From Acidobacteriota bacterium (GTDB taxonomy: Bacteria; Acidobacteriota; Blastocatellia; RBC074), in contig JAHBSF010000013.1 of assembly GCA_019639255.1 (NCBI GenBank), positions 28,822-92,821 of the forward strand: a stretch of 64,000 nt of DNA, given 5' to 3'. How positions within the stretch are numbered: the stretch's first letter is position 1; every line of letters begins with the position of its first letter. Position numbers and translations under genes: made by a program. Positions 51,160 through 59,273 of the stretch are shown piece after piece. The notes beneath the pieces are model-generated. The model was given only the letters and a program-made list of their open reading frames with translations, made no database searches and was not told the origin of the DNA.

Positions 51160-52761
51160 ATGACCCGGGAATCCAACTCTTCGGTTTCCTATACGCGAAG
51201 CGCGCAGTTTGTCGGAGCGGCACTGTTTGCGGTGGCGCTCGGCGCGGGCGCGTGGCTGCGTTTCGCCCGCATCGGCATCAAGCCGCTGCATCACGACGAG
51301 GGCGTCAACGCGTTTTTCCTGATGCGGCTCGCGCGCGACGGGTATTACGCCTACGATCCGAACAACTACCACGGCCCGACGCTTTACTACTTTGCGCTCG
51401 GCGCGCTGCAATTTCTCGGCGAAACCGACCTGGCGCTGCGCTTCTGGCCTGCGGCCTTCGGCGTGCTGACCATAGGCGCGTTGTGGTGGTTGAGGCGCGA
51501 GATGGGATGGATCGGTTTGGGTGCGGCGGGCCTTCTTGCGGCTCTTTCGCCCGGACTCGTATATTTCTCGCGCGATTTCATACACGAGATGTCTTTCGGG
51601 TTTTTTACGCTCGGTTTTGTAGCGGGTGCGTGGCGATATGCGGAAACCAAAAAATTCACCCCGCTGGCCTGCGCTTCGGCGTGTGCGGCGCTGCTGTTCG
51701 CCACGAAGGAAACCGCGATCATTACCGTAGCGGTTCTGGCGCTTGCGCTCGTGTTTGCCACGCTATGGGATATGGCGCGGCGGCGGGGTTTTGGCGCATT
51801 GCCGGGCGAATTTATGGGCGAGTTGCGCAGTGTGTTGCCCGGGCGCGATCATATGCTCGCTGCGGCGGTCATATTCGTATTCATCAACATCATTTTTTAT
51901 TCATCATTTTTTACAAATCCGGGCGGCGTAATAGACGCTTTCCGGTCGATTGCGCACTGGACGACGGAGCGCAGCGGAAAGGATCACGTCCACGATTTCG
52001 GTTATTACTTCGGGATTCTGTTCAAGATCGAACTGCCTCTGCTTGCAGGCGGACTGCTGGCCGGGGCCGTGATTTTATGGAAGGGAACCCGGTGGGGATT
52101 GTTTCTGGGCGCCTGGACGCTCGGCATTACGCTCGCCTATTCGCTGATTCCCTACAAGACGCCGTGGCTGCTCGTAAATATGCTCGTTCCGTTGCCGATT
52201 GCGATCGGTTATGCAGTGGATGAACTCGCGCGGGCTTTTGATTCGATTGCTCCGCGTATGGCGTTGGCGGCGTTATGTCTGACGGCTTTTGTCGTGTCGT
52301 GGCAGACGGCGCGCGAGGTGAACTTCGAACGCTACGACGACAACAATAACGAAACCGGCTACCTCGCCGAGTTCGGAAAAAGCCGCGAGTGGCGGCCCTA
52401 TACCGATACGCAGTACGGTTACGTATACGCGCAGACCGACCGCGAATTTCTGGATCTCGTGCGTGCAATCGAAGAGGAGGCGGCGCGGCAGCCCGCCGGA
52501 GACAAGACCGGAGTTCTGATTGCATCGCCCGCTTACTGGCCGATGCCGTGGTATCTGCGGCGGTATACGGGCGTAGCATATACGGGGAATCTGCCGGGTG
52601 AAGTCGTGCAGCCGCTGATGGTGGCGAACGCAACGCAGATGATGGAGATAGAGCGGCGCGGCGGGTGGAGGGCTGCGACAGGGTTGCTGTCGCTGCGGCC
52701 GGGCGAGAGGCTGTTGCTGTATGTAAAAGAGCAGGGAGAGACAACGGAACAAACGAAATGA
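51160..52761 (+). CDS. Glycosyltransferase family 39-like membrane protein (TIGR03663/Agl23-like)
   Basis: 533 residues with about ten membrane helices. The first extracytoplasmic loop has PLHHDEGVNAFFLMRLARDG, the GT39/PMT-like acidic motif, then YDPNNYHGPTLYYFALG and YFSRDFIHE. Such enzymes use lipid-linked sugars to glycosylate proteins or lipids on the outer face of the membrane; the substrate is unknown. The last seven residues (ETTEQTK) and the TGA stop are encoded in the left arm of repeat copy 19. Confidence 0.85.
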   Translation: MTRESNSSVSYTRSAQFVGAALFAVALGAGAWLRFARIGIKPLHHDEGVNAFFLMRLARDGYYAYDPNNYHGPTLYYFALGALQFLGETDLALRFWPAAFGVLTIGALWWLRREMGWIGLGAAGLLAALSPGLVYFSRDFIHEMSFGFFTLGFVAGAWRYAETKKFTPLACASACAALLFATKETAIITVAVLALALVFATLWDMARRRGFGALPGEFMGELRSVLPGRDHMLAAAVIFVFINIIFYSSFFTNPGGVIDAFRSIAHWTTERSGKDHVHDFGYYFGILFKIELPLLAGGLLAGAVILWKGTRWGLFLGAWTLGITLAYSLIPYKTPWLLVNMLVPLPIAIGYAVDELARAFDSIAPRMALAALCLTAFVVSWQTAREVNFERYDDNNNETGYLAEFGKSREWRPYTDTQYGYVYAQTDREFLDLVRAIEEEAARQPAGDKTGVLIASPAYWPMPWYLRRYTGVAYTGNLPGEVVQPLMVANATQMMEIERRGGWRAATGLLSLRPGERLLLYVKEQGETTEQTK

Positions 52762-52841
52762 AACGGAATGAAACGAAGCAAATGCAAAGGGCTCAAGCTT
52801 CCGTTTGTTTCGTTTTATTTCGTTTGTTCCGTTAATCTCTC
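52736..52841. repeat. Palindromic intergenic repeat, copy 19
   Basis: Left arm GAGAGACAACGGAACAAACG with AAATGAAACGGAATGAAACG, right arm (reverse) GAGAGATTAACGGAACAAAC with GAAATAAAACGAAACAAACG. It overlaps the 3' end of the glycosyltransferase gene. Confidence 0.9.
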
Positions 52842-52870
52842 CTGATCTCTCCTGATCTCTCCTGATCTCT
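52841..52870. repeat. Short tandem repeat, three copies of CCTGATCTCT
   Basis: Three exact 10-base units directly after the right arm of repeat copy 19, apparently an amplification of the repeat edge (ATCTCTCCTG). No function suggested. Confidence 0.85.
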
Positions 52871-52975
52871 GGCCGTTTGACGCCCGTAGCGCGTTCAAGT
52901 CACAATACGAACGACGATATATCTGCCGTTGCCCCCATCGGCAGGCGAACGATGACGACGAGCTGGGAGAAACAA

Positions 52976-55279
52976 ATGCCGACCGATCGCCGCGGACGCC
53001 ATATCCGAACTCACCGAATCGTGTTCAGTCTGATACTGCTCATAAGTTGTTGCGGGGTTTCGGCCCTCGCGCAGATGTCGGATCTCGAAGCCACGCGCGA
53101 AGCGCTCGGTCGAACTACGATGCGTATGGACGCCATAGACCGCGCGGGCGGGGGCGGTCCGGCGCGCGTATGGCAGATGACCGGACCGTTTGGCGGCGAC
53201 GTGATTTCGCTCGCCATAGATCCGCGCCGCAGCGATACGATAGTGCTCGGCACGCACGACGGGCAGCTTTTCCGCTCGACCGACGGCGGTCGCATATGGC
53301 GGCGGATCAAGCCGGGGATAGGCGCAACGGGGCTTGCGCTTTCGGTCATCGTATTCGACCGCGCGCGGGCCGGAGTGATTTACGTCGGCGCGCAGCAGAC
53401 CTCCGGCGTTACGCGCGACAGCGCGGGCGGCAGCGTATTCGTCACCGAAGACGACGGCGCGTCGTGGCGCGAGATAGCGGCGTTGCGCGGTCGCTACGTT
53501 CTCGGCATGGTTCAGTGGGTGAAGAATCCGGCGGTGCTGGCCGTGGCTGCGCGCGACGGCGTATACCGCTCGCTCGACGGCGGCGCTACGTGGCGCAAGA
53601 TCACTCCGGAGAACGATCCGGAACTCACGTATTTTCATTCGGTCGCAATCGACCCGCGCAGCGCCGATACGATTTACGTAGGCACGTGGCACCTGCCGTG
53701 GAAGACCATCGACGGCGGCGCGACGTGGAAGCGCGCGGGTTCGAAGGAAACCGGGATGATCGACGATTCGGACATCTTCGCCATCCACATCGACGAGCAG
53801 AATCCGGACACTGTGCTTATGAGCGCGTGCAGCGGCATCTACCGCTCGGTCAACGCCTCGAAAACCTGGACGAAGATTCAGGGGATACCGTCTACGAGCC
53901 GCCGTACGCACGTGATATTCCAGCATCCGACGCAATCGAACCTGCTGTTTGCCGGGACTACCGAGGGGTTGTGGAGGTCTACCGACGCCGGAAAACCCGA
54001 AAGCTGGAGCCGCGTGACTCCGCTGCGTCTGGTGATAAACGCGGTGGCGGTGCATCCGGACAGGCCGGACCGCGTTTATCTCGGTACGGATGATTACGGG
54101 GTGTTGGTGAGCGAAGACGCCGGCGAAAGCTACGAGCCGAGCAACGCCGGATTCATCAGCCGTCAGGTGCATACGGTGCTTGCCGACCGCAACGAGCGCG
54201 GGCGCGTTTATGCCGGAGTGATTTTTGACGGAGCCAACGGCGGCCTGTTTATCAGCGAAGACGGCGGCGTTACGTGGCAGCAGTCGATGCGGGGAATGGG
54301 CGTGCGCGACGTTTATTCGATACATCAGTCGCCGGCAGGCCATCTTTATGCGGGAACGAATCACGGCGTATTCCGCTCCGACGATCACGGGCGGAACTGG
54401 ACGCCGGTGAAAAAGGAAGAAGAAAAGCCTGCGGAAACCGCCCCGCCAACAGCAGGGCAGTCGGCGCCGCGCCGCGTGCAGCCCGTCGTGCAGCGGCGCA
54501 CGCGACCCGGAACGAAACCGGCGGCCAACGCCAGAAAGGCTCCCGCGCGGGCGCCGCAATCGGCAAAGCCGGTCAAGCCGGTGAAAGTAGATGACGGAAT
54601 GGTGAATCTGGAAAGTCAGGTTTTTCATCTTGCGCCGATGATTGCTTCGGGCGGCGCGCCCGGAATGTTTGCGGCGACGTGGGACGGGCTTTTTTTCACC
54701 GAGGATGAAAAGAAGGGCTGGAAGCCGCTCAGGATCGCCGATGCATCCGGCGCGGTGCTTTCTACAGCGCATATAAATACGCTTGCAACCACGCCGCTCG
54801 ATCCCGGGCGGTTGTGGGTAGGGACCGACGACGGGTTGTTCATTTCGCGGGACGGCGGGGCGAGTTTCGTATCGTTGACGCTCGATCGCGAGCGCAGGGG
54901 GGTGCGCGCAGTGGCGTTCGATCCGCGCAACGCGGATGTGATTTATTTGGGAACGACGAACGGATTTTTCAGGTCCGTGGACGGCGGGCAGAGATGGGAG
55001 CGGCGCGGCGGCGGTATGCCCGAAGCCATATCGGTCAACGTCATTTCCATAAGCCCCGTCAGTCCGGATGAAATCTACGTCGGGGATCTGATGTACGGAA
55101 ACTTTTATTATTCGCGCGATCGCGGAAGAACCTGGGACCCGCTCGATACAACGGCGCTGCCGAGCCGCCGCCTGCGGGCGCTTGACTCGGATCCCTTCGA
55201 TCGCCACCGCGTATACGCAGGATCGTTTTCCGGCGGCGTATACGTGATGAGCCGTCAGGGCGGAAGCGACGATCAGTGA
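52976..55279 (+). CDS. Secreted BNR/sialidase-like beta-propeller protein (PSII stability factor-like)
   Basis: 767 residues from ATG at 52976 (Shine-Dalgarno GGGAGA); earlier in-frame codons at 52951 are possible. Signal peptide IVFSLILLISCCGVSALAQ. Many Asp-box/BNR units recur (FRSTDGGRIWRR, FVTEDDGASWREI, YRSLDGGATWRKI, WKTIDGGATWKRA, FFRSVDGGQRWERR), forming one or two propellers, separated near residues 480-540 by a Pro/Ala/Lys-rich linker. These repeats build scaffolds; catalytic sialidase residues are not evident. The stop overlaps the downstream dehydrogenase start (GTGA). Confidence 0.88.
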   Translation: MPTDRRGRHIRTHRIVFSLILLISCCGVSALAQMSDLEATREALGRTTMRMDAIDRAGGGGPARVWQMTGPFGGDVISLAIDPRRSDTIVLGTHDGQLFRSTDGGRIWRRIKPGIGATGLALSVIVFDRARAGVIYVGAQQTSGVTRDSAGGSVFVTEDDGASWREIAALRGRYVLGMVQWVKNPAVLAVAARDGVYRSLDGGATWRKITPENDPELTYFHSVAIDPRSADTIYVGTWHLPWKTIDGGATWKRAGSKETGMIDDSDIFAIHIDEQNPDTVLMSACSGIYRSVNASKTWTKIQGIPSTSRRTHVIFQHPTQSNLLFAGTTEGLWRSTDAGKPESWSRVTPLRLVINAVAVHPDRPDRVYLGTDDYGVLVSEDAGESYEPSNAGFISRQVHTVLADRNERGRVYAGVIFDGANGGLFISEDGGVTWQQSMRGMGVRDVYSIHQSPAGHLYAGTNHGVFRSDDHGRNWTPVKKEEEKPAETAPPTAGQSAPRRVQPVVQRRTRPGTKPAANARKAPARAPQSAKPVKPVKVDDGMVNLESQVFHLAPMIASGGAPGMFAATWDGLFFTEDEKKGWKPLRIADASGAVLSTAHINTLATTPLDPGRLWVGTDDGLFISRDGGASFVSLTLDRERRGVRAVAFDPRNADVIYLGTTNGFFRSVDGGQRWERRGGGMPEAISVNVISISPVSPDEIYVGDLMYGNFYYSRDRGRTWDPLDTTALPSRRLRALDSDPFDRHRVYAGSFSGGVYVMSRQGGSDDQ

Positions 55280-56226
55280 AAGCGCTGCGGTGGGGCGAAG
55301 CAGGTCTGCGCGTAGAAGACGCGGCGTTGCCCCGTCGCGAAGGCGAAGCGCTGGTGCGCGTTACGCTTGCCGGCGTTTGCAGCACCGACCTTCATATAAT
55401 GCGCGGTTACGCCGGATTTTCCGGCGCCCTCGGCCACGAGTTTGTCGGCGTAGTCGCCGAGTCTCCGGATTCATCGCTCGACGGGCGGCGCGTCGTGGGC
55501 GAAATCAACGCCGGCTGCGGCGAATGCGGCGAATGCGCCGCGGGAGATGCGCGCCATTGTCCCCGCCGCACCGTTTTGGGCATACGCGGACGCGACGGCG
55601 CGTTTGCCGAATACCTTTCGCTTCCGGCCCGCAACCTTCACATCGTCCCCGACGACATAAGCGACCGCGCGGCGGTATTCACCGAACCGCTCGCCGCCGC
55701 CGCCGCCGTACTCGATCAGGTGGAGATTTCGCACTGCGACCGCGTAGCGGTGATCGGCGACGGCAAACTCGGGCAACTGATTGCGCGCGTCGTTGCGACG
55801 ACGGGTTGCGGGCTTACGCTCATCGGCAGACACGAGGAACTGCTGCGGTTGGCTGCAAGCGCGGGCATTGGAACCGAGCGCGCGGCGGAGAAGTCTTATG
55901 ACAGGTCTTATGACGTCGTAATCGAGGCGAGCGGATCGGCGAGCGGGTTTCAGGACGCGATTCGTCTGGTGCGCCCGCGCGGAACGATAATTCTGAAATC
56001 GACTTTTCACGGCGCAGTTGAAATCGAGATGTGGCCGATTGTGGTGAATGAAATAAAAATTGCGGGTTCGCGTTGCGGGCGGTTTGCGCGGGCGCTTGAC
56101 CTGCTGGGCAGGCCCGGCTTTGATCTCGAACCGCTGATCGCTGCGCAATATCCTCTGTCCGAAGGCGTCGAGGCGATGCGGGAGGCGGCGCGTCCCGGCG
56201 CGCTGAAAGTATTGATCGCACCCTGA
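55276..56226 (+). CDS. Zinc-dependent medium-chain alcohol dehydrogenase-like protein
   Basis: 316 residues from GTG overlapping the previous stop. MDR features: GVCSTDLHIMRGYAGF, GHEFVGVV (zinc and substrate His/Glu), structural-zinc cysteines GCGECGECAAGDARHCPR, and the nucleotide-binding VAVIGDGKLGQLIARV. Translationally coupled to the beta-propeller gene, an odd partnership with no obvious pathway. Substrate unknown; sorbitol/threonine dehydrogenase-like by sequence feel. Confidence 0.9.
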   Translation: MKALRWGEAGLRVEDAALPRREGEALVRVTLAGVCSTDLHIMRGYAGFSGALGHEFVGVVAESPDSSLDGRRVVGEINAGCGECGECAAGDARHCPRRTVLGIRGRDGAFAEYLSLPARNLHIVPDDISDRAAVFTEPLAAAAAVLDQVEISHCDRVAVIGDGKLGQLIARVVATTGCGLTLIGRHEELLRLAASAGIGTERAAEKSYDRSYDVVIEASGSASGFQDAIRLVRPRGTIILKSTFHGAVEIEMWPIVVNEIKIAGSRCGRFARALDLLGRPGFDLEPLIAAQYPLSEGVEAMREAARPGALKVLIAP

Positions 56227-56228
56227 TT

Positions 56229-56296
56229 GCGGAAAGACCGGATATTTCCGTAGTTTCCGTGTTCTTTCGTTTGTTCCGTCATCTCTGAATTGCCGG
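56229..56296. repeat. Palindromic intergenic repeat, copy 20, partial with outer box
   Basis: Only the right arm is well preserved (reverse AGAGATGACGGAACAAACGA, then AGAACACGGAAACTACGGAA), ending in an outer box (reverse CCGGCAATTC). The left side is reduced to a short GGAAAG-type stub. Confidence 0.8.
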
Positions 56297-56307
56297 TGCA
56301 GACGGCA

Positions 56308-56952
56308 ATGGAATCAAAAGCGATGTATCCGAAAGGCAACCTGCTCATTCCCGTCGAGCACGGGCATCTGGAAGCGATATACAGAGCCGAAAGCCGCGAT
56401 GCTGCGCGCGTTGCAATCGTATTGCATCCGCATCCGCTTTTCGGCGGAACGATGCACAACAAGGTGGTATTTCGTACGGCGCGGGCGCTGGAAAGCGTGG
56501 GTTTTGCGACGCTGCGCTTCAACTTTCGCGGCGTGGGAGCAAGCACGGGCGCTCACGACGAGGGACGCGGCGAACTCGATGACGCGCGCGCTGCGCTCGA
56601 TTATCTGCTCGCCGATCAACCTCACGCGCGCGAGGTAGTGGTTGCCGGGTTTTCGTTCGGATCGGTTGTGGGTTTGCGGCTCGGGTGCGAAGACGCGCGC
56701 GTGCACCGTTGCCTTGCAATCGGCGCGGCGATGAGGATGAGCAACCTCGGCTTTCTCGACGAATGCATCAAGCCGCTGCTGTTTGTGCACGGCGTGGAAG
56801 ATGATATTGCGCCGCTTGCGCCGCTCGAAGCGAGGCTTGCCAGGCTCCCGGCGAATGTTTCCTGGCGTCTTGCGCGGATCGAGGGGGCGGGGCACTTCTT
56901 CGACGATCAGCTCGATGAATTGATGCGGGTGATCCGGGCAGAGTACGAGTAA
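56308..56952 (+). CDS. Alpha/beta hydrolase (COG2945-like)
   Basis: 214 residues from ATG at 56308; ATG at 56323 is equally possible and neither has a clear Shine-Dalgarno. Catalytic triad candidates: nucleophile Ser116 in AGFSFGSVVG, Asp in HGVEDDIAP, His in GAGHFFDD. The segment LHPHPLFGGTMHNKVV and FNFRGVGASTG are characteristic. A cytoplasmic esterase-like enzyme of unknown substrate. Confidence 0.88.
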   Translation: MESKAMYPKGNLLIPVEHGHLEAIYRAESRDAARVAIVLHPHPLFGGTMHNKVVFRTARALESVGFATLRFNFRGVGASTGAHDEGRGELDDARAALDYLLADQPHAREVVVAGFSFGSVVGLRLGCEDARVHRCLAIGAAMRMSNLGFLDECIKPLLFVHGVEDDIAPLAPLEARLARLPANVSWRLARIEGAGHFFDDQLDELMRVIRAEYE

Positions 56953-56955
56953 AAC

Positions 56956-57064
56956 AGATGACGAAACAAACGGAAAGAAACGGAAAGAAACGGAAAGAAA
57001 AGGAAAGAACGGAAAGGAGACAGGGATTCCGTTTGTTTCGTCGGTTTTCGTCTGTTCCGTTATC
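56956..57064. repeat. Palindromic intergenic repeat, copy 21, with internal ACGGAAAGAA tandem
   Basis: Left arm AGATGACGAAACAAACGGAA continues with several ACGGAAAGAA units; right arm (reverse) AGATAACGGAACAGACGAAA with ACCGACGAAACAAACGGAA. The tandem units broaden the left arm, so the palindrome is imperfect. Confidence 0.85.
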
Positions 57065-57095
57065 TTGTCTTATGATCTTGTCCTGTGATTGAGCC

Positions 57096-58259
57096 ATGCG
57101 ATTTCGCACCCTGCAATTGATGCGGCTTTTCGGCATACCGGTGATAGTCGATTACAGTTGGCTGCCGGTTGTAGGGCTGCACGTATGGCTGGCCTCGGCG
57201 TTTTATCTACCGCAGCAGACGGCGGGCGCGCTCCCGGTTTGGGAGTATTACGTTTTCGGCGTGCTGATGACCGTGCTGTTGTTCGGCTCGATTCTGGCGC
57301 ACGAACTTGCGCACGCGCTGATGGCGCGGCTCGAAGGCATAAAGATATACGACATTCAACTGCACATCTTCGGCGGATGGACGCGGCTTGCGGGCGAGCC
57401 GGACAGGCCGATGGCCGAGTTGCGCATAGCCGTGGCCGGGCCCGCGATGTCGTTTCTGATCGGGGTTTTATTCATATTGTGCCTGCTCGTGGTGCAGGCG
57501 ATTGCGCCCGAGTATCCGCTGCGGTTGCCGCTGCGCGAAACGTTCAGGTACCTGTTTCTGGGAAATTTCGTGCTGGCGATGTTCAATCTGCTGCCGGGAT
57601 TGCCGCTCGACGGCGGCAGGGCGCTGCGCGCCTGGCTCTGGCATCGCAGCGGCGACGTGATGGAGGCGACGCTGCTGGCCAAGCGCATGGGCGTAGGCAT
57701 CGCCTACATGATCTCTTCGTTCGGCATTTTCTCCGCCTTCTGGTGGGGCGAATACCTGACGGCCGTATGGATGGTGATTGTGGGGTTTTTCCTGAAAAAC
57801 GTGGCGGAGAGCGATTATCGCAGGCGGCAGCGCGTGCATACGGCGGAAATCGCGCAGCAGCGCAACGAGGCGCGCTGGCGCATAGAGGGCACGGTCGGAT
57901 CGGTTATGACGGCGCCGGCCGTGAGCGTTTCGCCCGATGCGCGTATCAGCGAATTCATAGACCACACGCTGGCCGAACACAGGCACGCGAGTTTTCCCGT
58001 AGCGCGCGACGGGCGGTTGCACGGGATGCTGCTGCTCGAAAGGCTCAGGGAAGTGCCGCGCGAGCAATGGGAGCGGCTTGCGGTGCGCGATGTTATGGAG
58101 CCGGTGCGCGAGGATTATTTCATCACCGTGCGCGCCTCGCTCGATTACGCCGCGCGCAAGCTGGAATCGAGTCCTGCGGGACATCTTGCGGTAATCGACG
58201 CCGACGGTTTTCTCATAGGTTATCTCGGACCCGGGGATCTGAAAATCCCGGCAGCCTGA
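57096..58259 (+). CDS. Site-2 protease family M50 metallopeptidase with CBS domains
   Basis: 387 residues. The membrane-embedded zinc motif HELAH is at about 69-73 with further His/Asp ligand motif NLLPGLPLDGGRAL. Around five to six membrane helices precede a C-terminal pair of CBS domains (GSVMTAPAVSVSPDARISEF and RDVMEPVREDYFITV). Rip3/SpoIVFB-like proteases cleave substrates within the membrane; CBS domains may sense adenine nucleotides. Confidence 0.92.
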   Translation: MRFRTLQLMRLFGIPVIVDYSWLPVVGLHVWLASAFYLPQQTAGALPVWEYYVFGVLMTVLLFGSILAHELAHALMARLEGIKIYDIQLHIFGGWTRLAGEPDRPMAELRIAVAGPAMSFLIGVLFILCLLVVQAIAPEYPLRLPLRETFRYLFLGNFVLAMFNLLPGLPLDGGRALRAWLWHRSGDVMEATLLAKRMGVGIAYMISSFGIFSAFWWGEYLTAVWMVIVGFFLKNVAESDYRRRQRVHTAEIAQQRNEARWRIEGTVGSVMTAPAVSVSPDARISEFIDHTLAEHRHASFPVARDGRLHGMLLLERLREVPREQWERLAVRDVMEPVREDYFITVRASLDYAARKLESSPAGHLAVIDADGFLIGYLGPGDLKIPAA

Positions 58260-58421
58260 AATGGGTGTTTGCGCGCCCTTGCCGGTTTGAAGCGTCAGCG
58301 GGTTTTGTCTCCGGCTTGACGCTTCGGCGGTCTATTGAGTAATATCCTGACTGCCTTTGACGGCAACGTTCTCACCATTAGGTAATTACCATCGGGTAAT
58401 TCATCGGGTAATTGTTGATAA
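58260..58421. other. Spacer before tRNA-Ala with GGTAATT direct repeats
   Basis: No gene. Two adjacent copies of ATCGGGTAATT (58391-58413), with a third related GGTAATTACC just before them, lie directly upstream of tRNA-Ala. They may be promoter-associated or simple duplication. Confidence 0.35.
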
Positions 58422-58495
58422 GGGGCTATAGCTCAGCTTGGAAGAGCGCTGCAATGGCATTGCAGAGGTCGTCGGTTCGAGCCCGACTAGCTCCA
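58422..58495 (+). tRNA. tRNA-Ala (anticodon GGC)
   Basis: Cloverleaf with acceptor GGGGCTA/TAGCTCC, including the G3-U70 pair that marks alanine tRNAs, anticodon loop ATGGCAT (GGC) on a five-pair stem, T arm GTCGG-TTCGAGC-CCGAC and discriminator A. CCA is not encoded. Confidence 0.96.
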
Positions 58496-58537
58496 CTTTC
58501 CTTCCCTTCATTCTCGTCGTTCATCCGAGAGGCGGCC

Positions 58538-58996
58538 ATGAGTATCCCTACAGGATTCGAAGTCGGACAGCGCGCGCCGGAGATCGATTTGCCGGAGGGC
58601 CGGGGCGGGCGGTGGCGTCTGGGCGATGCGCGGGGCCGCGTCGTGGTGCTGCTGTTTTATCCGGGCGATGAGACGCCCGTGTGCACAAAGCAGCTTTGCA
58701 GCGTGCGCGACAATTGGGAACGTTATCAGCAAACCGGCGCCGAAGTGGTCGGCATCAATTCGGATTCGGTGGAAAAACACCGCCGCTTCGCCGAACGCTA
58801 CGATCTGCCGCTGCCGCTGCTTGCGGATGCCGATGGACGCGTAATCCGCGCCTACGGGATGAAAAACCTTCTGGGCACGCGCCGCGGCGTAGTGGTAATC
58901 GATCGCGACGGAGTGATACGCTACCGGAAGGTCGTGCTCCCGGTTTTTCGTCCGAGCGACGACGATGTGCTGACGGCGATCAACGAATGCCAATGA
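58538..58996 (+). CDS. bcp: Peroxiredoxin (BCP/AhpC-TSA family)
   Basis: 152 residues from ATG at 58538; longer frames run into the tRNA. The peroxidatic Cys49 lies in YPGDETPVCTKQLC, with a probable resolving Cys54, the C-x4-C spacing of atypical two-Cys BCP enzymes. Reduces peroxides in the cytoplasm using thioredoxin. A variant repeat follows the stop. Confidence 0.92.
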   Translation: MSIPTGFEVGQRAPEIDLPEGRGGRWRLGDARGRVVVLLFYPGDETPVCTKQLCSVRDNWERYQQTGAEVVGINSDSVEKHRRFAERYDLPLPLLADADGRVIRAYGMKNLLGTRRGVVVIDRDGVIRYRKVVLPVFRPSDDDVLTAINECQ

Positions 58997-58998
58997 GG

Positions 58999-59258
58999 AA
59001 AGAAACCGCGGAAATGGCGGAAACACGGACGCGGAATTCGCGGAAAGTAAAACCGGACTCATCTAAATCAATCCACAGCAAAATGTTACATACAACGGAG
59101 TCCTCAACTGGGTACGCACGCGCCCTCGCGTGCTTGTATTCGCCGCCGAAAGCACGCGAGGGCGCGTGCGTACCCAGCAATGTGTCCCAATGTTTCATGG
59201 TCTGATTTGGTTTTTGTGACTCCCGCGGCTCCTTTTTGGTGATTTCCGCGGTTCATTC
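58999..59258. repeat. CGCGGAA-type repeat arms enclosing a second palindrome
   Basis: Left arm GAAAGAAACCGCGGAAATGG with further ACACGGACGCGGAATTCGCG; a weaker right arm (reverse GGAATGAACCGCGGAAATCA) ends just before the RsbU-like gene. Between them about 160 bases include an unrelated perfect palindrome, suggesting insertion of one element into another. The stretch has no gene. Confidence 0.6.
59108..59177. repeat. Perfect 28-base inverted repeat, unrelated to the main family
   Basis: Arms of 28 bases starting CTGGGTACGCACGCGCCCTC and a 14-base loop. The arm includes GCACGCGAGGGCGCGTGC, itself internally symmetric. GC-rich and REP-like. Single copy in this window. Confidence 0.93.
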
Positions 59259-59273
59259 CCGGTTCTGATTTAT

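Noticed and set aside
52895..55207. A 770-codon minus-strand open frame opposite the BNR protein
   Set aside because: Antisense shadow produced by the repeated BNR codons; no domain, no start signals.
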